A stretch of DNA of 64,000 bases, taken from the NCBI GenBank assembly GCA_963784995.1, contig CAWATZ010000003.1, positions 1,116,001 to 1,180,000 on the forward strand, given 5' to 3'. Below the pieces are notes generated by a model. The model was not told the DNA's origin. It saw nothing but the letters and a program-made list of their open reading frames with translations, and did no database searches. The DNA is from CAWATZ01 sp963784995. Its GTDB lineage: Bacteria > Planctomycetota > Planctomycetia > Gemmatales > Gemmataceae. The number at the start of each line of letters is the position of its first letter. Within the stretch, counting starts at the first letter, position 1. Shown piece after piece: positions 12,570-22,353 of this stretch. Made by a program: the position numbers and the translations under genes.

Positions 12570-12620
12570 TAGTCATCACGCTCCGCGTGATGAGGAGCAT
12601 CACGCGGAGCGTGATGACTA
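12570..12620. repeat. palindrome family A, copy 1
   Basis: A perfect 23-base inverted repeat, TAGTCATCACGCTCCGCGTG plus ATG, with a 5-base loop AGGAG. It sits 26 bases ahead of the ThiE-fusion start. A second copy with the same arms but a different loop is at 24195-24258. Confidence 0.93.
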
Positions 12621-12645
12621 CAATAATCTCGCGGAGGAGGTTGGC

Positions 12646-14160
12646 ATGCGTGTTGAGATGACGCCCGCCGTGGAGCGGGCCCTGGAGTCGGCCCAGCGGC
12701 ACGCCCGTCAAGCGGGGAGGCCCGAGGTGCTTCTGCTGCATCTGCTGCACGGCCTGCTGGAAGAGGAGGAAGGGCGAGCGGTGGCGTTCTCGACTTCCGC
12801 GGGGCTGGTGTATCCGGCCTATCGCCAGCAGGTTTCCGAGCCGTCGGCCTTCGAGTCCACGGGCCGAAAGCCGCTCGGGCTGGATTCAGCAACAGTGGGT
12901 GTCCTGCGGCTGGCGCGGGAACTGGCGGTCGAGATGACGGGAGAGCGAACCGTGGTCAGCGAGGTGCTGCTGCTGGCCGTGCTGCGCAGCGATCCGGAAT
13001 CCCTGGGCCATCTGGAGCAATTCGGGCTGAAGATGGCTCGGCTGGAGGCCCGCTTTGAGGCCGAGAAACCGCCGCCGGTTCAGCTGGAGGAGCCGTTGCG
13101 TCTGGAGGACTGGACCGAAGCGGTGGACCTGGGCCGAATCCTCGACGCAAGTGCCAACCGGGCCCGGGAGGCTTTGCGGGTGGTCGAGGACTACTGCCGC
13201 TTTGTCCTGGACGATCGCATCCTGACCCACGAGCTGAAACAGATGCGGCACGACCTGGCCTCGGCCCTGGCCGAGTTGCCGGCCGAACTGCTGCTGCAAT
13301 CGCGCGAGACCCAGCACGACGTGGGCACGGACCTGAGCACGGACAGCGAGCAGCGCCGCTGGTCGGCGCTGGAGGTCGCCCAGGCGAGCCTGAAACGATT
13401 GCAGGAGGCCCTGCGCAGTCTCGAAGAATACGCCAAGGTGCCGGCGGTCGGCGGCGGGCCGGAGGTGGGCGCCCAGCTGGAGCAGATCCGCTATCGCAGC
13501 TACACGCTGGAGCGAGCGATCGTGCTGGGGACGACGGCAAGGCAGCGGCTGGCGGAGGCCCGGCTCTACGCGATCCTGTCAGGTCAGCAGTGTACCCGGT
13601 CGCTGGAGTGGACGATCAAGGAGGCCGCGGCCGGCGGGGCAGCGATCATCCAGCTGCGCGAAAAGGAACTGAGCGATCGCGACCTGTGGACGCGGGCCCG
13701 GCAGGTGCGGCAGTGGACGCGCGAGGCCGGCGTGCTGTTCGTGATGAACGACCGGCCCGACCTGGCCCGACTGGTCGAGGCGGACGGCGTCCACCTGGGA
13801 CAGGACGACCTGCCGGTCAAGGAGGCCCGGCGGATTCTCGGACCGGAGGCGCTGGTCGGAGTCAGCACGCACAACATGGAACAGGTCCGGCAGGCGATCC
13901 TGGACGGGGCCAGTTACGTCGGCGTCGGGGCGGCCTTTCCGACGGAGACGAAAGCGAAAGCGGAGTATCCGGGGCTGGAGTTTATCCGCCAGGCGATGGC
14001 CGAGACGACACTGCCGGCGTTCGCCATCGGTGGGATCAACGTGGGGAACGTGGGCCAGCTGGCGGCAATTGGAGTGAAGCGAGTAGCGGTCAGCTCGGGA
14101 ATCGCCCGGTCCGACGAGCCGCGGGCCACGGCACGGGCGCTGGTGCAGGCGCTGCGATAA
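12646..14160 (+). CDS. thiE: thiamine-phosphate synthase with N-terminal Clp-N and ThiD2 domains
   Basis: 504 residues from an ATG with GGAGGAGG 5 bases upstream. Residues 1-130 look like two Clp N-terminal repeats (TPAVERALESAQRHARQAGR; LLHLLHGLLEEEEG; then a second LRLARELAVEMTGE unit). Residues about 160-300 match the ThiD2 helical domain (LGRILDASANRAREALRVVE). The C-terminal 200 residues are ThiE: AAIIQLREK, VLFVMNDRPDLA, DGVHLGQDDLP, YVGVGAAFPTETK and FAIGGINVGNV. ThiE joins HMP-PP with thiazole phosphate to give thiamine phosphate. ThiD2-ThiE fusions are known; the Clp-N addition is unusual. Confidence 0.9.
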   Translation: MRVEMTPAVERALESAQRHARQAGRPEVLLLHLLHGLLEEEEGRAVAFSTSAGLVYPAYRQQVSEPSAFESTGRKPLGLDSATVGVLRLARELAVEMTGERTVVSEVLLLAVLRSDPESLGHLEQFGLKMARLEARFEAEKPPPVQLEEPLRLEDWTEAVDLGRILDASANRAREALRVVEDYCRFVLDDRILTHELKQMRHDLASALAELPAELLLQSRETQHDVGTDLSTDSEQRRWSALEVAQASLKRLQEALRSLEEYAKVPAVGGGPEVGAQLEQIRYRSYTLERAIVLGTTARQRLAEARLYAILSGQQCTRSLEWTIKEAAAGGAAIIQLREKELSDRDLWTRARQVRQWTREAGVLFVMNDRPDLARLVEADGVHLGQDDLPVKEARRILGPEALVGVSTHNMEQVRQAILDGASYVGVGAAFPTETKAKAEYPGLEFIRQAMAETTLPAFAIGGINVGNVGQLAAIGVKRVAVSSGIARSDEPRATARALVQALR

Positions 14161-14170
14161 GTGACAGTTT

Positions 14171-14229
14171 CAACAGCCGCTTGCGGCTTAGCGTTCGCCT
14201 GGCCAACGCTAAGCCGCAAGCGGCTGTTG
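14171..14229. repeat. palindrome family B, copy 1
   Basis: Inverted repeat with arms CAACAGCCGCTTGCGGCTTA+GCGTT and AACGCTAAGCCGCAAGCGGC+TGTTG around CGCCTGGCC. A shorter outer pair GTGAC/GTCAC extends it to about 14161-14240. It lies between convergent stops and could terminate both transcripts. A related copy is at 28695-28751. Confidence 0.9.
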
Positions 14230-14236
14230 GAGAGAG

Positions 14237-15064
14237 TCACTTCAGCTTCGCCTTGATGGCGGCTTCCAAACGGGGATTGGACAGCATGTCCGCGATGGTC
14301 CGTTCGGCGTGATGCCGCAACAATTCATCGGGTCCGACGTCGCCAACGAGTGCTTTCGCCTCCTTCTCCAGATCCGCTTTTTTCGCCTTGAATTCCTCCT
14401 TGCTCAGCGACCGCGCCTTGCTGAGCAACGACACGACCTTGTCACTGATTGCCTCAGCGCGGGCGGTGTCCACACCGGCCACGGACCAGGCGATCTCGTC
14501 GGCAATCTCATCGCGCTTGTCGCGCCATTCGGCCTTCGCAAGACCGCGCACCTGTTCCAGCGACTCGAGCAACTGGGGCAAGGGCTCGACAAGGTCCTCG
14601 GCGGCGGAGGTGTAGTACGCCGCCAGCTGAACCACTTTCAGGCTCTTGAGCACTTCGGGCGTGCGGGTTCGCGCCGCTTTGGTGACGTCGAACGAATCTT
14701 CCAGCTGCGGCTTTTCATTCTCCATGAGCTGCTCGAGTTCCTCTTCGAGGTTACCGATCTTGTCTTCATCGGTGTCGTCGATCAGGGCGTCGCGCAGCTC
14801 CGTCAGCACCTTGCGCAACTCTTCGCTGGCCTTCGCCTGGGGGCGTGGGTGGTCCGGATCGGCCGTTTCCCTGGCGAACCGGGCGATCTGTTTGAGTTGC
14901 TCGTCGGTCAGCTTCAGCGTCGAGAACGCCCGCAGCGCCTGCACGTCCAGGCTGATTTCCGACACCGATGGTCCCTTCTGCGCTTTTGGTTGGTCGCCCG
15001 CCGGAGTGGGAACCGCCAGAACGGCGCAGGCGAAGCAGGCGACAGTGATGACGAGGACTTTCAC
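14237..15064 (-). CDS. hypothetical exported helical protein
   Basis: About 275 residues. I choose the GTG at 15064 because GGAGG lies 6 bases upstream and it opens directly into a signal peptide (KVLVITVACFACAVLAVPTP); an in-frame ATG at 15106 is the alternative. The mature part is charged and helical, with LKLTDEQLKQIARFARETAD, an acidic DDTDEDKIGNLEEELEQLME stretch, and a C-terminal HHAERTIADML segment. No family recognised. It may be a periplasmic helical-bundle protein. Confidence 0.72.
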   Translation of the reverse strand: MKVLVITVACFACAVLAVPTPAGDQPKAQKGPSVSEISLDVQALRAFSTLKLTDEQLKQIARFARETADPDHPRPQAKASEELRKVLTELRDALIDDTDEDKIGNLEEELEQLMENEKPQLEDSFDVTKAARTRTPEVLKSLKVVQLAAYYTSAAEDLVEPLPQLLESLEQVRGLAKAEWRDKRDEIADEIAWSVAGVDTARAEAISDKVVSLLSKARSLSKEEFKAKKADLEKEAKALVGDVGPDELLRHHAERTIADMLSNPRLEAAIKAKLK

Positions 15065-15236
15065 AGCGAACCTCCTGGAACCGGGTTTGATGGGCCAATC
15101 GGTCATCCCAGGTGAGATGCCTTCCGGGACGTTGAGATCGACTCCAGGGTGAGGTTACCATCTCGAAGGACCGCCGACAACAACTTTCCCGCCGGCACTA
15201 TTCTTCATGACGAGTCTGAGAGGAAGAAGAACACGC

Positions 15237-15266
15237 TTGGGTCTCTGAGCAGATTCCGGCTAGAAT
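15237..15266 (+). promoter_or_regulatory. candidate sigma-70-type promoter for the radical SAM gene
   Basis: TTGGGT and TAGAAT are separated by 18 bases, with the -10 element 36 bases ahead of the ATG of the radical SAM gene. The -10 matches the consensus at five of six positions and the -35 only weakly. Pattern match only. Confidence 0.35.
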
Positions 15267-15301
15267 ACGATGGATTTGGCACCCCAGCCAGGAACATCAC
15301 C

Positions 15302-16831
15302 ATGTTACCGCTCGATCAGGTTCCTTCCGGCGAGTCGAACCCTGTCATCGGCCGAACCGCGGCCGAGGAATTGCAGTACCGGATGAACAGACCGCAACGG
15401 CATCGCCTGCTGCATGGCTACCCCCAGGCGATAGCCATGCACTCCGCCAGGGAAGTGGAGCCGGATCTCGATCTGCTTGTTGACTCGAAAACGAAGCGCG
15501 AACTGCTCATCGGCGTACTTCCTCATCCCTTCTGTAACCCGGCCGTGACCGGCTGCGGCTTCTGTACTTTTCCACACGAGTCCGGCAATAGTGCCAGGAC
15601 CGAGGAAGTCGTCGAAGCAGTCAAGAAGGAGATGCTTGCCCGCTTCTACGTGCAGTTGGCCGTTCTGGGCGATGATCAACCAGTCACGGGCCTGTACTTC
15701 GGCGGCGGCACTGCCAACTTGACCGCTCCTCAACCGTTCCGAGAACTCTGCAAGGAACTGGCATCTGGCTGGTTTGACTTCTCAGCAGCCGAGGTGACTC
15801 TCGAAGGCGTGCCAGCCCAGTTCCTGAAGAAGCCCCGCCTGATCGAGATTCTTCGCGACACCCTGCCGGCTCGTCATTACCGAATCAGTATGGGCATTCA
15901 GTCGTTTGCCGAGGGCTGGCTGCGCCGAATGGGCCGACTGGCCTTCGGAACCGCTTCGACCTTCCGCCAGGTGGTCGATCTGGCTCATTCCCTCGGCTTC
16001 ACCGTTTCGGCGGACTTGCTCTTTAACTTACCCGGGCAGCAACTGGCTCAGATGAAGGACGACCTGCGTCAGGCCATTGACCTTGGGCTGGATCATCTGG
16101 GCCTGTATCATCTGGTCCTGTTCGAGAAACTGGGCACGCCCTGGGCCTCCGATCCGGAATTGCTTGCGGGTCTGCCCAGTAACGAGCATGCCGCCGACAA
16201 CTGGCAGTCGCTCCGTGAGATGCTGCTCGCGGACGGCTTCTACCAGACGACCCTGACGAACTTCGAGCGTGTTTCATTTCGCGGCCAGGCGAACCGTTTC
16301 GTTTACGAGGAGTGCAGTTTCCAGCCCGATCGCTTTGACATCCTTGGCTTTGGCCCCTCCGCCATCAGCTACGTGGCGGATGCCGAGTTCCAGCACGGCA
16401 TCAAGACGCTCAACCCGACTGGAGCCAAGGAGTACCTCCAGGCGACCAAACAGAATGGCCACGTCTGGGATCACTATTTCGTCTATGAGCCAGCCGATCA
16501 GCGGATCGGCTACCTGACGCGCCGGCTCTCGGCACTGGAGATCAGCCGGGGGCGTTATCGGGAGTTGTTCAGCTCCGATCCCCTGGCCGATTTTGCCGAG
16601 GAATGCGCGGCCCTGGTCGATGCTGGTTTGCTGAGTTTTGATGAGACAAGCATCCGTCCGACCCCGCAGGGCATGTTTTACGCCGATTCCATCGCAGCGC
16701 TGTGGGCCTGGAGGCGCATCCGGAGCCATCGCGCGGCCAGTCACAAGGGCGAGAAGCCACGACTTCCCGGCCATCTGACAATCGATCGCTCCTCTGTGAT
16801 CAATGAGAGCGGAGGAGCCCGGATGGGATAG
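15302..16831 (+). CDS. HemW/HemN-like radical SAM protein
   Basis: 509 residues. The presumed [4Fe-4S] ligands are C78, C85 and C88 (HPFCNPAVTGCGFCTFP), i.e. CX6CX2C rather than the CX3CX2C of classical HemN/HemW. HemN-like features follow: LYFGGGTANLT, VTLEGVPAQFL, RISMGIQSFAEGWLRRMGR, SADLLFNLPGQQ, LYHLVLFEKLGTP and FGPSAISYV. A HemN-type C-terminal region is also present (YLTRRLSALEISRGRYRELF). Probable activities are porphyrin-related oxidation or haem handling, but this is family inference. The ATG follows an AGGAA site. Convergent with the toxin-antitoxin remnant. Confidence 0.85.
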   Translation: MLPLDQVPSGESNPVIGRTAAEELQYRMNRPQRHRLLHGYPQAIAMHSAREVEPDLDLLVDSKTKRELLIGVLPHPFCNPAVTGCGFCTFPHESGNSARTEEVVEAVKKEMLARFYVQLAVLGDDQPVTGLYFGGGTANLTAPQPFRELCKELASGWFDFSAAEVTLEGVPAQFLKKPRLIEILRDTLPARHYRISMGIQSFAEGWLRRMGRLAFGTASTFRQVVDLAHSLGFTVSADLLFNLPGQQLAQMKDDLRQAIDLGLDHLGLYHLVLFEKLGTPWASDPELLAGLPSNEHAADNWQSLREMLLADGFYQTTLTNFERVSFRGQANRFVYEECSFQPDRFDILGFGPSAISYVADAEFQHGIKTLNPTGAKEYLQATKQNGHVWDHYFVYEPADQRIGYLTRRLSALEISRGRYRELFSSDPLADFAEECAALVDAGLLSFDETSIRPTPQGMFYADSIAALWAWRRIRSHRAASHKGEKPRLPGHLTIDRSSVINESGGARMG

Positions 16832-16961
16832 AGAGAGATTCGCTCCCCCACAGAGCCCAGCAAGGGAAGCGAGTATGCCAACAGACCAAGTTCGACAATG
16901 TCAGCGACAAGGGGACAGGGACACGGCTGGACCTCCGTAACAATCGGGACAAAGGCGACAG

Positions 16962-17078
16962 TCAACGGACTCCGAGCCATTGGAAGGTACGGTAACTCCA
17001 GGGCAGCCTTGAGGCAAGCGTTAACTCGGAGGCGAACCGATACCAGGCCAGGACAACATCCCCTCGCTTGATGCTCAT
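16962..17078 (-). pseudogene. truncated MazF/PemK-type toxin, N-terminal fragment
   Basis: The ATG overlaps the antitoxin stop as ATGA, the usual coupling of such pairs. The first 17 residues, MSIKRGDVVLAWYRFAS, match the PemK/MazF opening and align with the second fragment at 24391. Homology then stops and the frame runs out at residue 38. The toxin is therefore lost and the antitoxin orphaned. Confidence 0.65.
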
Positions 17079-17323
17079 CGCTTCCGCTCTTCATACCTAT
17101 CGTAGTCATCCATTCGAGGATCATCCCAGCCCTCGGCAAACGCCCGGTCGATGGCAGCGTAGGCATCCGATGCGTGACCATCTTCTGCCAGCAAACCCTT
17201 CAGACGCTCATAGACGGCCAGGGGAATCAGCACGTACGTTTCATTGGAGCGAGAGTCTCGGATGCGCGGCGGTTGCTCGGCCCCAGCCAGAGCCTGCTGT
17301 TGTTGTTCCGTGAATTCGATCAT
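17075..17323 (-). CDS. antitoxin-like protein of a degraded toxin-antitoxin pair
   Basis: An 82-residue acidic protein. The chosen ATG has AAGGAG 6 bases upstream; two upstream ATGs lack this spacing. It reads MIEFTEQQQQAL, then RIRDSRSNETYVLIPLAVYERLKGLL and ends DDYDRYEERKR. The ETYVLIPLAVYERLKGL segment is typical of Phd/PemI-like antitoxins found before PemK/MazF toxins. The toxin gene overlaps by ATGA but is truncated. Its last 12 residues match the antitoxin remnant at 24388, showing that the window once held two related pairs. Confidence 0.72.
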   Translation of the reverse strand: MIEFTEQQQQALAGAEQPPRIRDSRSNETYVLIPLAVYERLKGLLAEDGHASDAYAAIDRAFAEGWDDPRMDDYDRYEERKR

Positions 17324-17402
17324 GGCCATCTCCTTTTGCCCACATTGTAGCAGGATCGTCACGGCTTGCGTTTGGATGACTTCCAACGTCAAGAAAGTAC
17401 CC

Positions 17403-20400
17403 CTACCGCCCCAGCCGTTTCAGAGCAGCCCGCGCCTGCTGGGTTGGGCCCACTTCGGGAGTCCCTCCGGCAAGCCGCTCCAGGATCTTCCTGGCTTCGG
17501 GCGTGCCCAGCGCCTCCAGCACGCGGATCGCCCGCAGGGTCCTCAGCCGATCTCCCGGCGGCAGGCCGACCTCGTCGCTGCGGATCTCTTCCAGCAATTG
17601 CTCCAGGGAGCGTTGCACGTCCAGGGCGGGCTTTTTCGCCAACCCCTGCCGCAGCGCCGCCTCGGCCGCCCGGTTCAGCTTCTTCAATTCCTGTTTCGCT
17701 CGGTCCCGGACATTGAACGCATTTGACTCCAGGTCCTTGATGAGCGTCTGAAGGCGTTCGGCCGGGACAGGAGGGACCGCCTGCAGATGCCTGTCCAGCA
17801 GAGGCAAGCTGACGCCGGGGTGGGCAAGCAGGACGGCCATCGCCTCGTGCGCCCGGGGCGGATTCTCCTTCGCCAGGGTGATCCAGCAACGAGTGAGTTC
17901 GTCCGCATCCGGTTTGGGTATCGGGGCGGTGTCTCTCTTATCCCTCCAGAGGCGTTCGGGCCGAAGGTCCCAGAGCAGGATGGTGTGGTCGGCGCCGCCC
18001 GAAGCGAGCAGCCGGCCATCGGGAGAGAACAGCAAACCCTTGATCCGGCCTTGGTGGCCGGGGAACTCATTGAACCACTTCCCGGTGGCTACTTCCCAGT
18101 ACTGGATGTGCCCCTCTTGACCACCGACCGCCAGGACCTGGCCATCCGGGGAGAACGCAAACGTACCCTCAGCCGGCAGATCCAGCATTTTGCAGGGCAC
18201 GGTTGGGTCCCAGAGTTGGATCCGATAGGCGAGGGTCACCAGCAGGACTTTGCCAGTGGGTGAGAAAGTGACCGTGGCGTATGCTGTGGCGAAACCGATC
18301 TCCTTGAGCCAGTTTCAAGCGGTGCAGTTCCTTGCCGGTTGCCGCTTCCCAGAAGCAAAGGTGCGGCTTCTTCAACTCCCCACCAGCACAGCGAGAGATT
18401 TTCCATCCGGCGAAAAGGCAAGAGCCGCAGCCTGTGCTGGGAATGCTTTGAGCTGCCGGATCGGTTTACCGCTGGCGGGGTCCCACAGCGTGACCGCGTC
18501 ACCGAACTCATCGTTGCCAGCGTCCTGCCATCCGGAGCGAAAGCAACGCCAGCGAAGTCGCTGTCCCCTTCCAGCTGGTGCAATGCCGTCCCCTTGCCCA
18601 CGTCCATCAGGTAGAGACTGCCAGACAATCGGCCGGTTACTGCTGTTTTGCCGTCCGGCGACAGCACCAGAACTCTCCCAAGCTCAGACGCCTGTCCAGG
18701 TCGCTCACGCACCCGCCAGGGAGTTTCCGCACGGGCAGGCCGTTCCAGGTCCCAGGAATGGAGACCGCCTCCGCTGAAGACAGCCAGCGTCTTGCCTGCC
18801 GTTCCGGAAGGCAACGGGCGAACTATCTTCGAGTCCAGTAAAGCGGCCACCTTTTCCTGGCCGGTTGCCAGGTCCCAGAGGCGGATCACGCCGGTGTGGC
18901 TGCCAGTCGCCAGCAACCGCCCATCGCCAGAGAGAGCCAGACAGTTGACGTCCCGTGGACGCATATGGATCTCGGCGTGTCTCCTTTCCTGTGGTCAGGT
19001 CCCACGTTCGGACTCCGGCAGCGAAGGAGCCTGCGGAAACAAGGGTCCGACCGTCTGCAGAGAACGCGAGCAGATGATCCTGCTTCGGCAAGGTCAACAC
19101 CAGCTTGCCGGTTGCCAGCTCCCAGACGTGAATGGGATAGCTCCGGCCCCCCGAGGCGACGTACCGGCCGTCGGGTGAGAAGACTGCCGCGTAAACGCTC
19201 ATCCTCGTGCTGGGGGAGTCGGAGCAGAGACTTGCCCGAAGCCACGTCCCTGACCAGCACCGGTCGGTCTCGGCCGGCGGTGGCGGCCCAGCGTCCGTCC
19301 GCCGACAGGCCGATCTTGAGAAAAAATGCCAGGTCTGCCCGGAACGAGTGCAGTTCCTTTCTGGCAGCAACGTCCCAGAGTCGAATAAACCCAGAACCGT
19401 CGACCGATGACCAAGTGCCGGCCGTCGGACTGAGAACGGAGGGCAGTGACGTCTCCGCCACCGGGTCGGTATCAGACGGGCGACTTCCTCGCCGGTGATG
19501 TTCCAGAGCTTGACGTGCCCACTCCAGACGTTTGCCGCCAGGGTCTTGCCGTCCGGAGCAAAGTCAACCGCCTGGAATGATTTCTCCTGCCAGGACTTGA
19601 CTTCCTTGCAAGAGGCCGTTTCCCACAGGCGAAGAACGTTATCCCCGCCCGCCGAGGCCGAGCAACCTGCCGTCCGGAGAAAAGACGACCTGTTCCACGG
19701 ACCCGGCATGACGCAGCCGGGGAGTCCCGATGCGGGCCACGACGCCGGCTGGCAGAGAGTCCCGACCGGCATCCGCAGGCTGATTCGGGCGCTCGGCTTC
19801 CGCTCGCATTCGGGGCCGAACTGATCCAGCCGCTCCAGCGCCGCCTTCGCTTCCCTTGCGGCAAGTGGTGACTTCTCCTTGCTCAACGCCTCCAGCAACC
19901 GGCGGGCCGCCGGCGTATTGATCCGCTCCAGAACTTCGATGGCACGCACCGTCCGCAGGGCATCCCCGGCCGGCACGGGCAGTGTGCCGGGATCGTCCGC
20001 CGGCAGCGGTTTCAATCGCTCCTGGATCAGGGCGACGGCACGTTCCGGCTCCCCGATCAGTGCCCATTTCGCCTTGTGTGCCGCTGCTGCGTCTTCCCGG
20101 CCCAGGTCTGCCCACAGCGCTTCCAGCGGGACCGGTTTGGCGGACCGGCTCGCGGCGGGCCAGGGCGGCCGGGACGTCCCAGAGCAAGATCGTGGTATCG
20201 TCGCCGCCCGTGGCGAGCCGAGTGCCATCCGGCGAGAAGGCGAGGGTCCGCAGGCGTTTCTCATGCCCGGTGAGGGCAGCCACTTGCTTCCCGCTTTTCA
20301 GGTCCCAGAGGTATGCCGTGCTGTCGCCATTGAGGGTCGCCAGCACCCTGCCATCGGGTGAAAGAGCAAGGCCGTCGCATGGGTTCAGGAACGTTGAGCA

Positions 20401-22087
20401 GGATTTGCTTCTCCTTCCCTGTGGACGGATCGAAGAGATGGATGCTGGATTTCCCGCCTGGCAACCAGGGTCTTGCCTTCGGGGGTGAAGGTGAGGCCGA
20501 ACAACCCACTCGCCCGGCAACCGGCGAAGTTGCGCTCCGCTCGCTGCGTCCCAGAACCGGATTCCGAAATCGTCGCCCGTGGCAAGCACTTTCCCATCCG
20601 GCGAAAAGACCAGACTCCGCACGTGCCGATCGAGGCAATCGATGGTCCGGACTAGCTTGCCAGTGTCCGTGTCCCAGACCAGTACCCGGCCACGCGGCAT
20701 GCTCAGGGGCGGGGGATAGGAGTTGTCTTCGCCGGCCAGCAGCTTGCCGTCGGGAGAAAAGGCCAGCACCGAGCAGGGCCGGGGGCTCAGGGTGCGGATC
20801 TCCTTGCCGGATCCTGCTTCCAGCAGCTGAACCCCTTGCTGTCCTGAGACGGCCAGCAGCTTGCCATTGGGCGAATAGAGGACCGGAGAAAAATAGAGCT
20901 GGTTGTCTTTCTGGAACCGGTCGCGACAGGATGCGCTCGGTCTGGCCGGAATCCAGTTTCCAAAGATGCACCTGGTTGTCTTCGCTTTGCGCCGCCAGTT
21001 GCTTGCCGTCCGGAGAAAAGCAAAGCGAACTGACTGTGCTTGCATGACCTGGCCAGACGTCCACCCGCCGGCCAGCCAGGTCATGCCGGACAATCCCGCT
21101 CCGGTGGGTCCAGTAGGCCATTTTGCCATCCGCCGACAGAGCAAGGGTCGGTCGAAAGAACGGTTCGGGAGTCTGGAATCGCTCCGCGCCGGTCGCCGTG
21201 TCCCAGACGCGCAGGGTTTTGGCCCCCATCGCCGCCACGGTCGTACCATCGGCGGACAGGGCCAGGGCACCGTAGCGATCATCCGCGAATTCTTCCGGGA
21301 ATTCGACGGTGCGGCGAAGCTGCCCGGTCGTCGGATCCCACAGACGCAGGGCACGGAGGTGCTGGGCGGCGAGGAGCCGGCCATCCGCGGATTGAGCCAG
21401 GAAGCGGGCTCCTCCCTCCAGGTAGCGCACTTCCTTGCCGGTGGTCACGTCCCAGACGTGGACTCCCTTGTCATTCCCAAGAAACAGCGTTTTGCCATCG
21501 CCGCCGAACAGGGCAGCCTGGCCGCCCTTCTCGAAGCGCCGCTGCTCGGTTCCCTGGGCGGTATCCCAGACCCGGACGCGCTCCGGGGTCGTCAGCGCCA
21601 GCTTGCTGCCATCGGGCGACAGGGTAAGCAAGCCGACTTCCGGCAGCTTCCACCGGGCCCCGACCTTGCCACTCTCCACGTCAAAGAGCTGGACCAGCAG
21701 TTCTGGATCCCGGCCCAGGGCGGCCAGTTTCTTGCCGTCACCGGAGAGAGCGACCCGAGCCCTGGCCAGGAAACGCTTCTCGGCCGGCCAGCGGTGCAGG
21801 GTCTGGCCCGTGCTTTCCTCCCACACTTCGATCCCCTTTTCGGATCGGCCAAAGCCCAGCACCTTCCCATCGCCAGTGACCACGAATCCCCCTTGGGCCC
21901 ACCGTTGCCGCCAGCGAAGCGTGCCGAGGCGAGCCACTGCGTTCGCCGGAAGCGGTTCCCCGAAAGCATCGACCCGCGCAGCAGGCTGAGCCGGCATGGG
22001 CTCGGCCTGGCAGCAACGCGGAGCAACGAGAAAAGCGAGCAAGACGCAGCAGGTCAGGCAAACCCAGCGGCAATGAGTCAGGGACAC
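17403..22087 (-). CDS. very large secreted WD40 protein with two repeat modules (many frameshifts)
   Basis: I treat 4.7 kb as one gene of about 1,560 codons. The GTG at 22087 has GGAGG 6 bases upstream and opens a signal peptide (THCRWVCLTCCVLLAFLVAP). Module 1 starts PLPANAVARLGTLRWRQRW, has WD40 units (FSPDGKQLAAQSEDNQVHLW and others) and ends in a HEAT-like tail (AHKAKWALIGEPERAV, RTVRAIEVLERINTPAARRL). Module 2 restarts with SLPAGVVARIGTPRLRH near 19720, has more WD40 units and a matching tail (RTLRAIRVLEALGTPEARKI). No stop or signal peptide separates them. At least ten frameshifts are needed, so counts and boundaries are approximate. Typical of planctomycete surface WD40 proteins; partner unknown. 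Confidence 0.75.
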
Positions 22088-22353
22088 AGCTGGACCTCCG
22101 TGGCAGTGGGGGGATGGCGGTCTCCGGACCAGGTCCGAGAGGACGACACGACCGCCATCTTACGAGCCCCCGGAACGGGGAACAACGAAAAAGCCATCAC
22201 GCTGGACGAGACCTGCACACCCAGGGGCGGATTGACTGAGCAGTCATTCCTGGACAAGGCAACTCGGATCGACGATAATTCTGAGGTGGGTTTGACGAAA
22301 CGACTCGGAGCAAAGGGCACTTCCTTGAGATGCCTGTTCCCGGAATCTGACCC

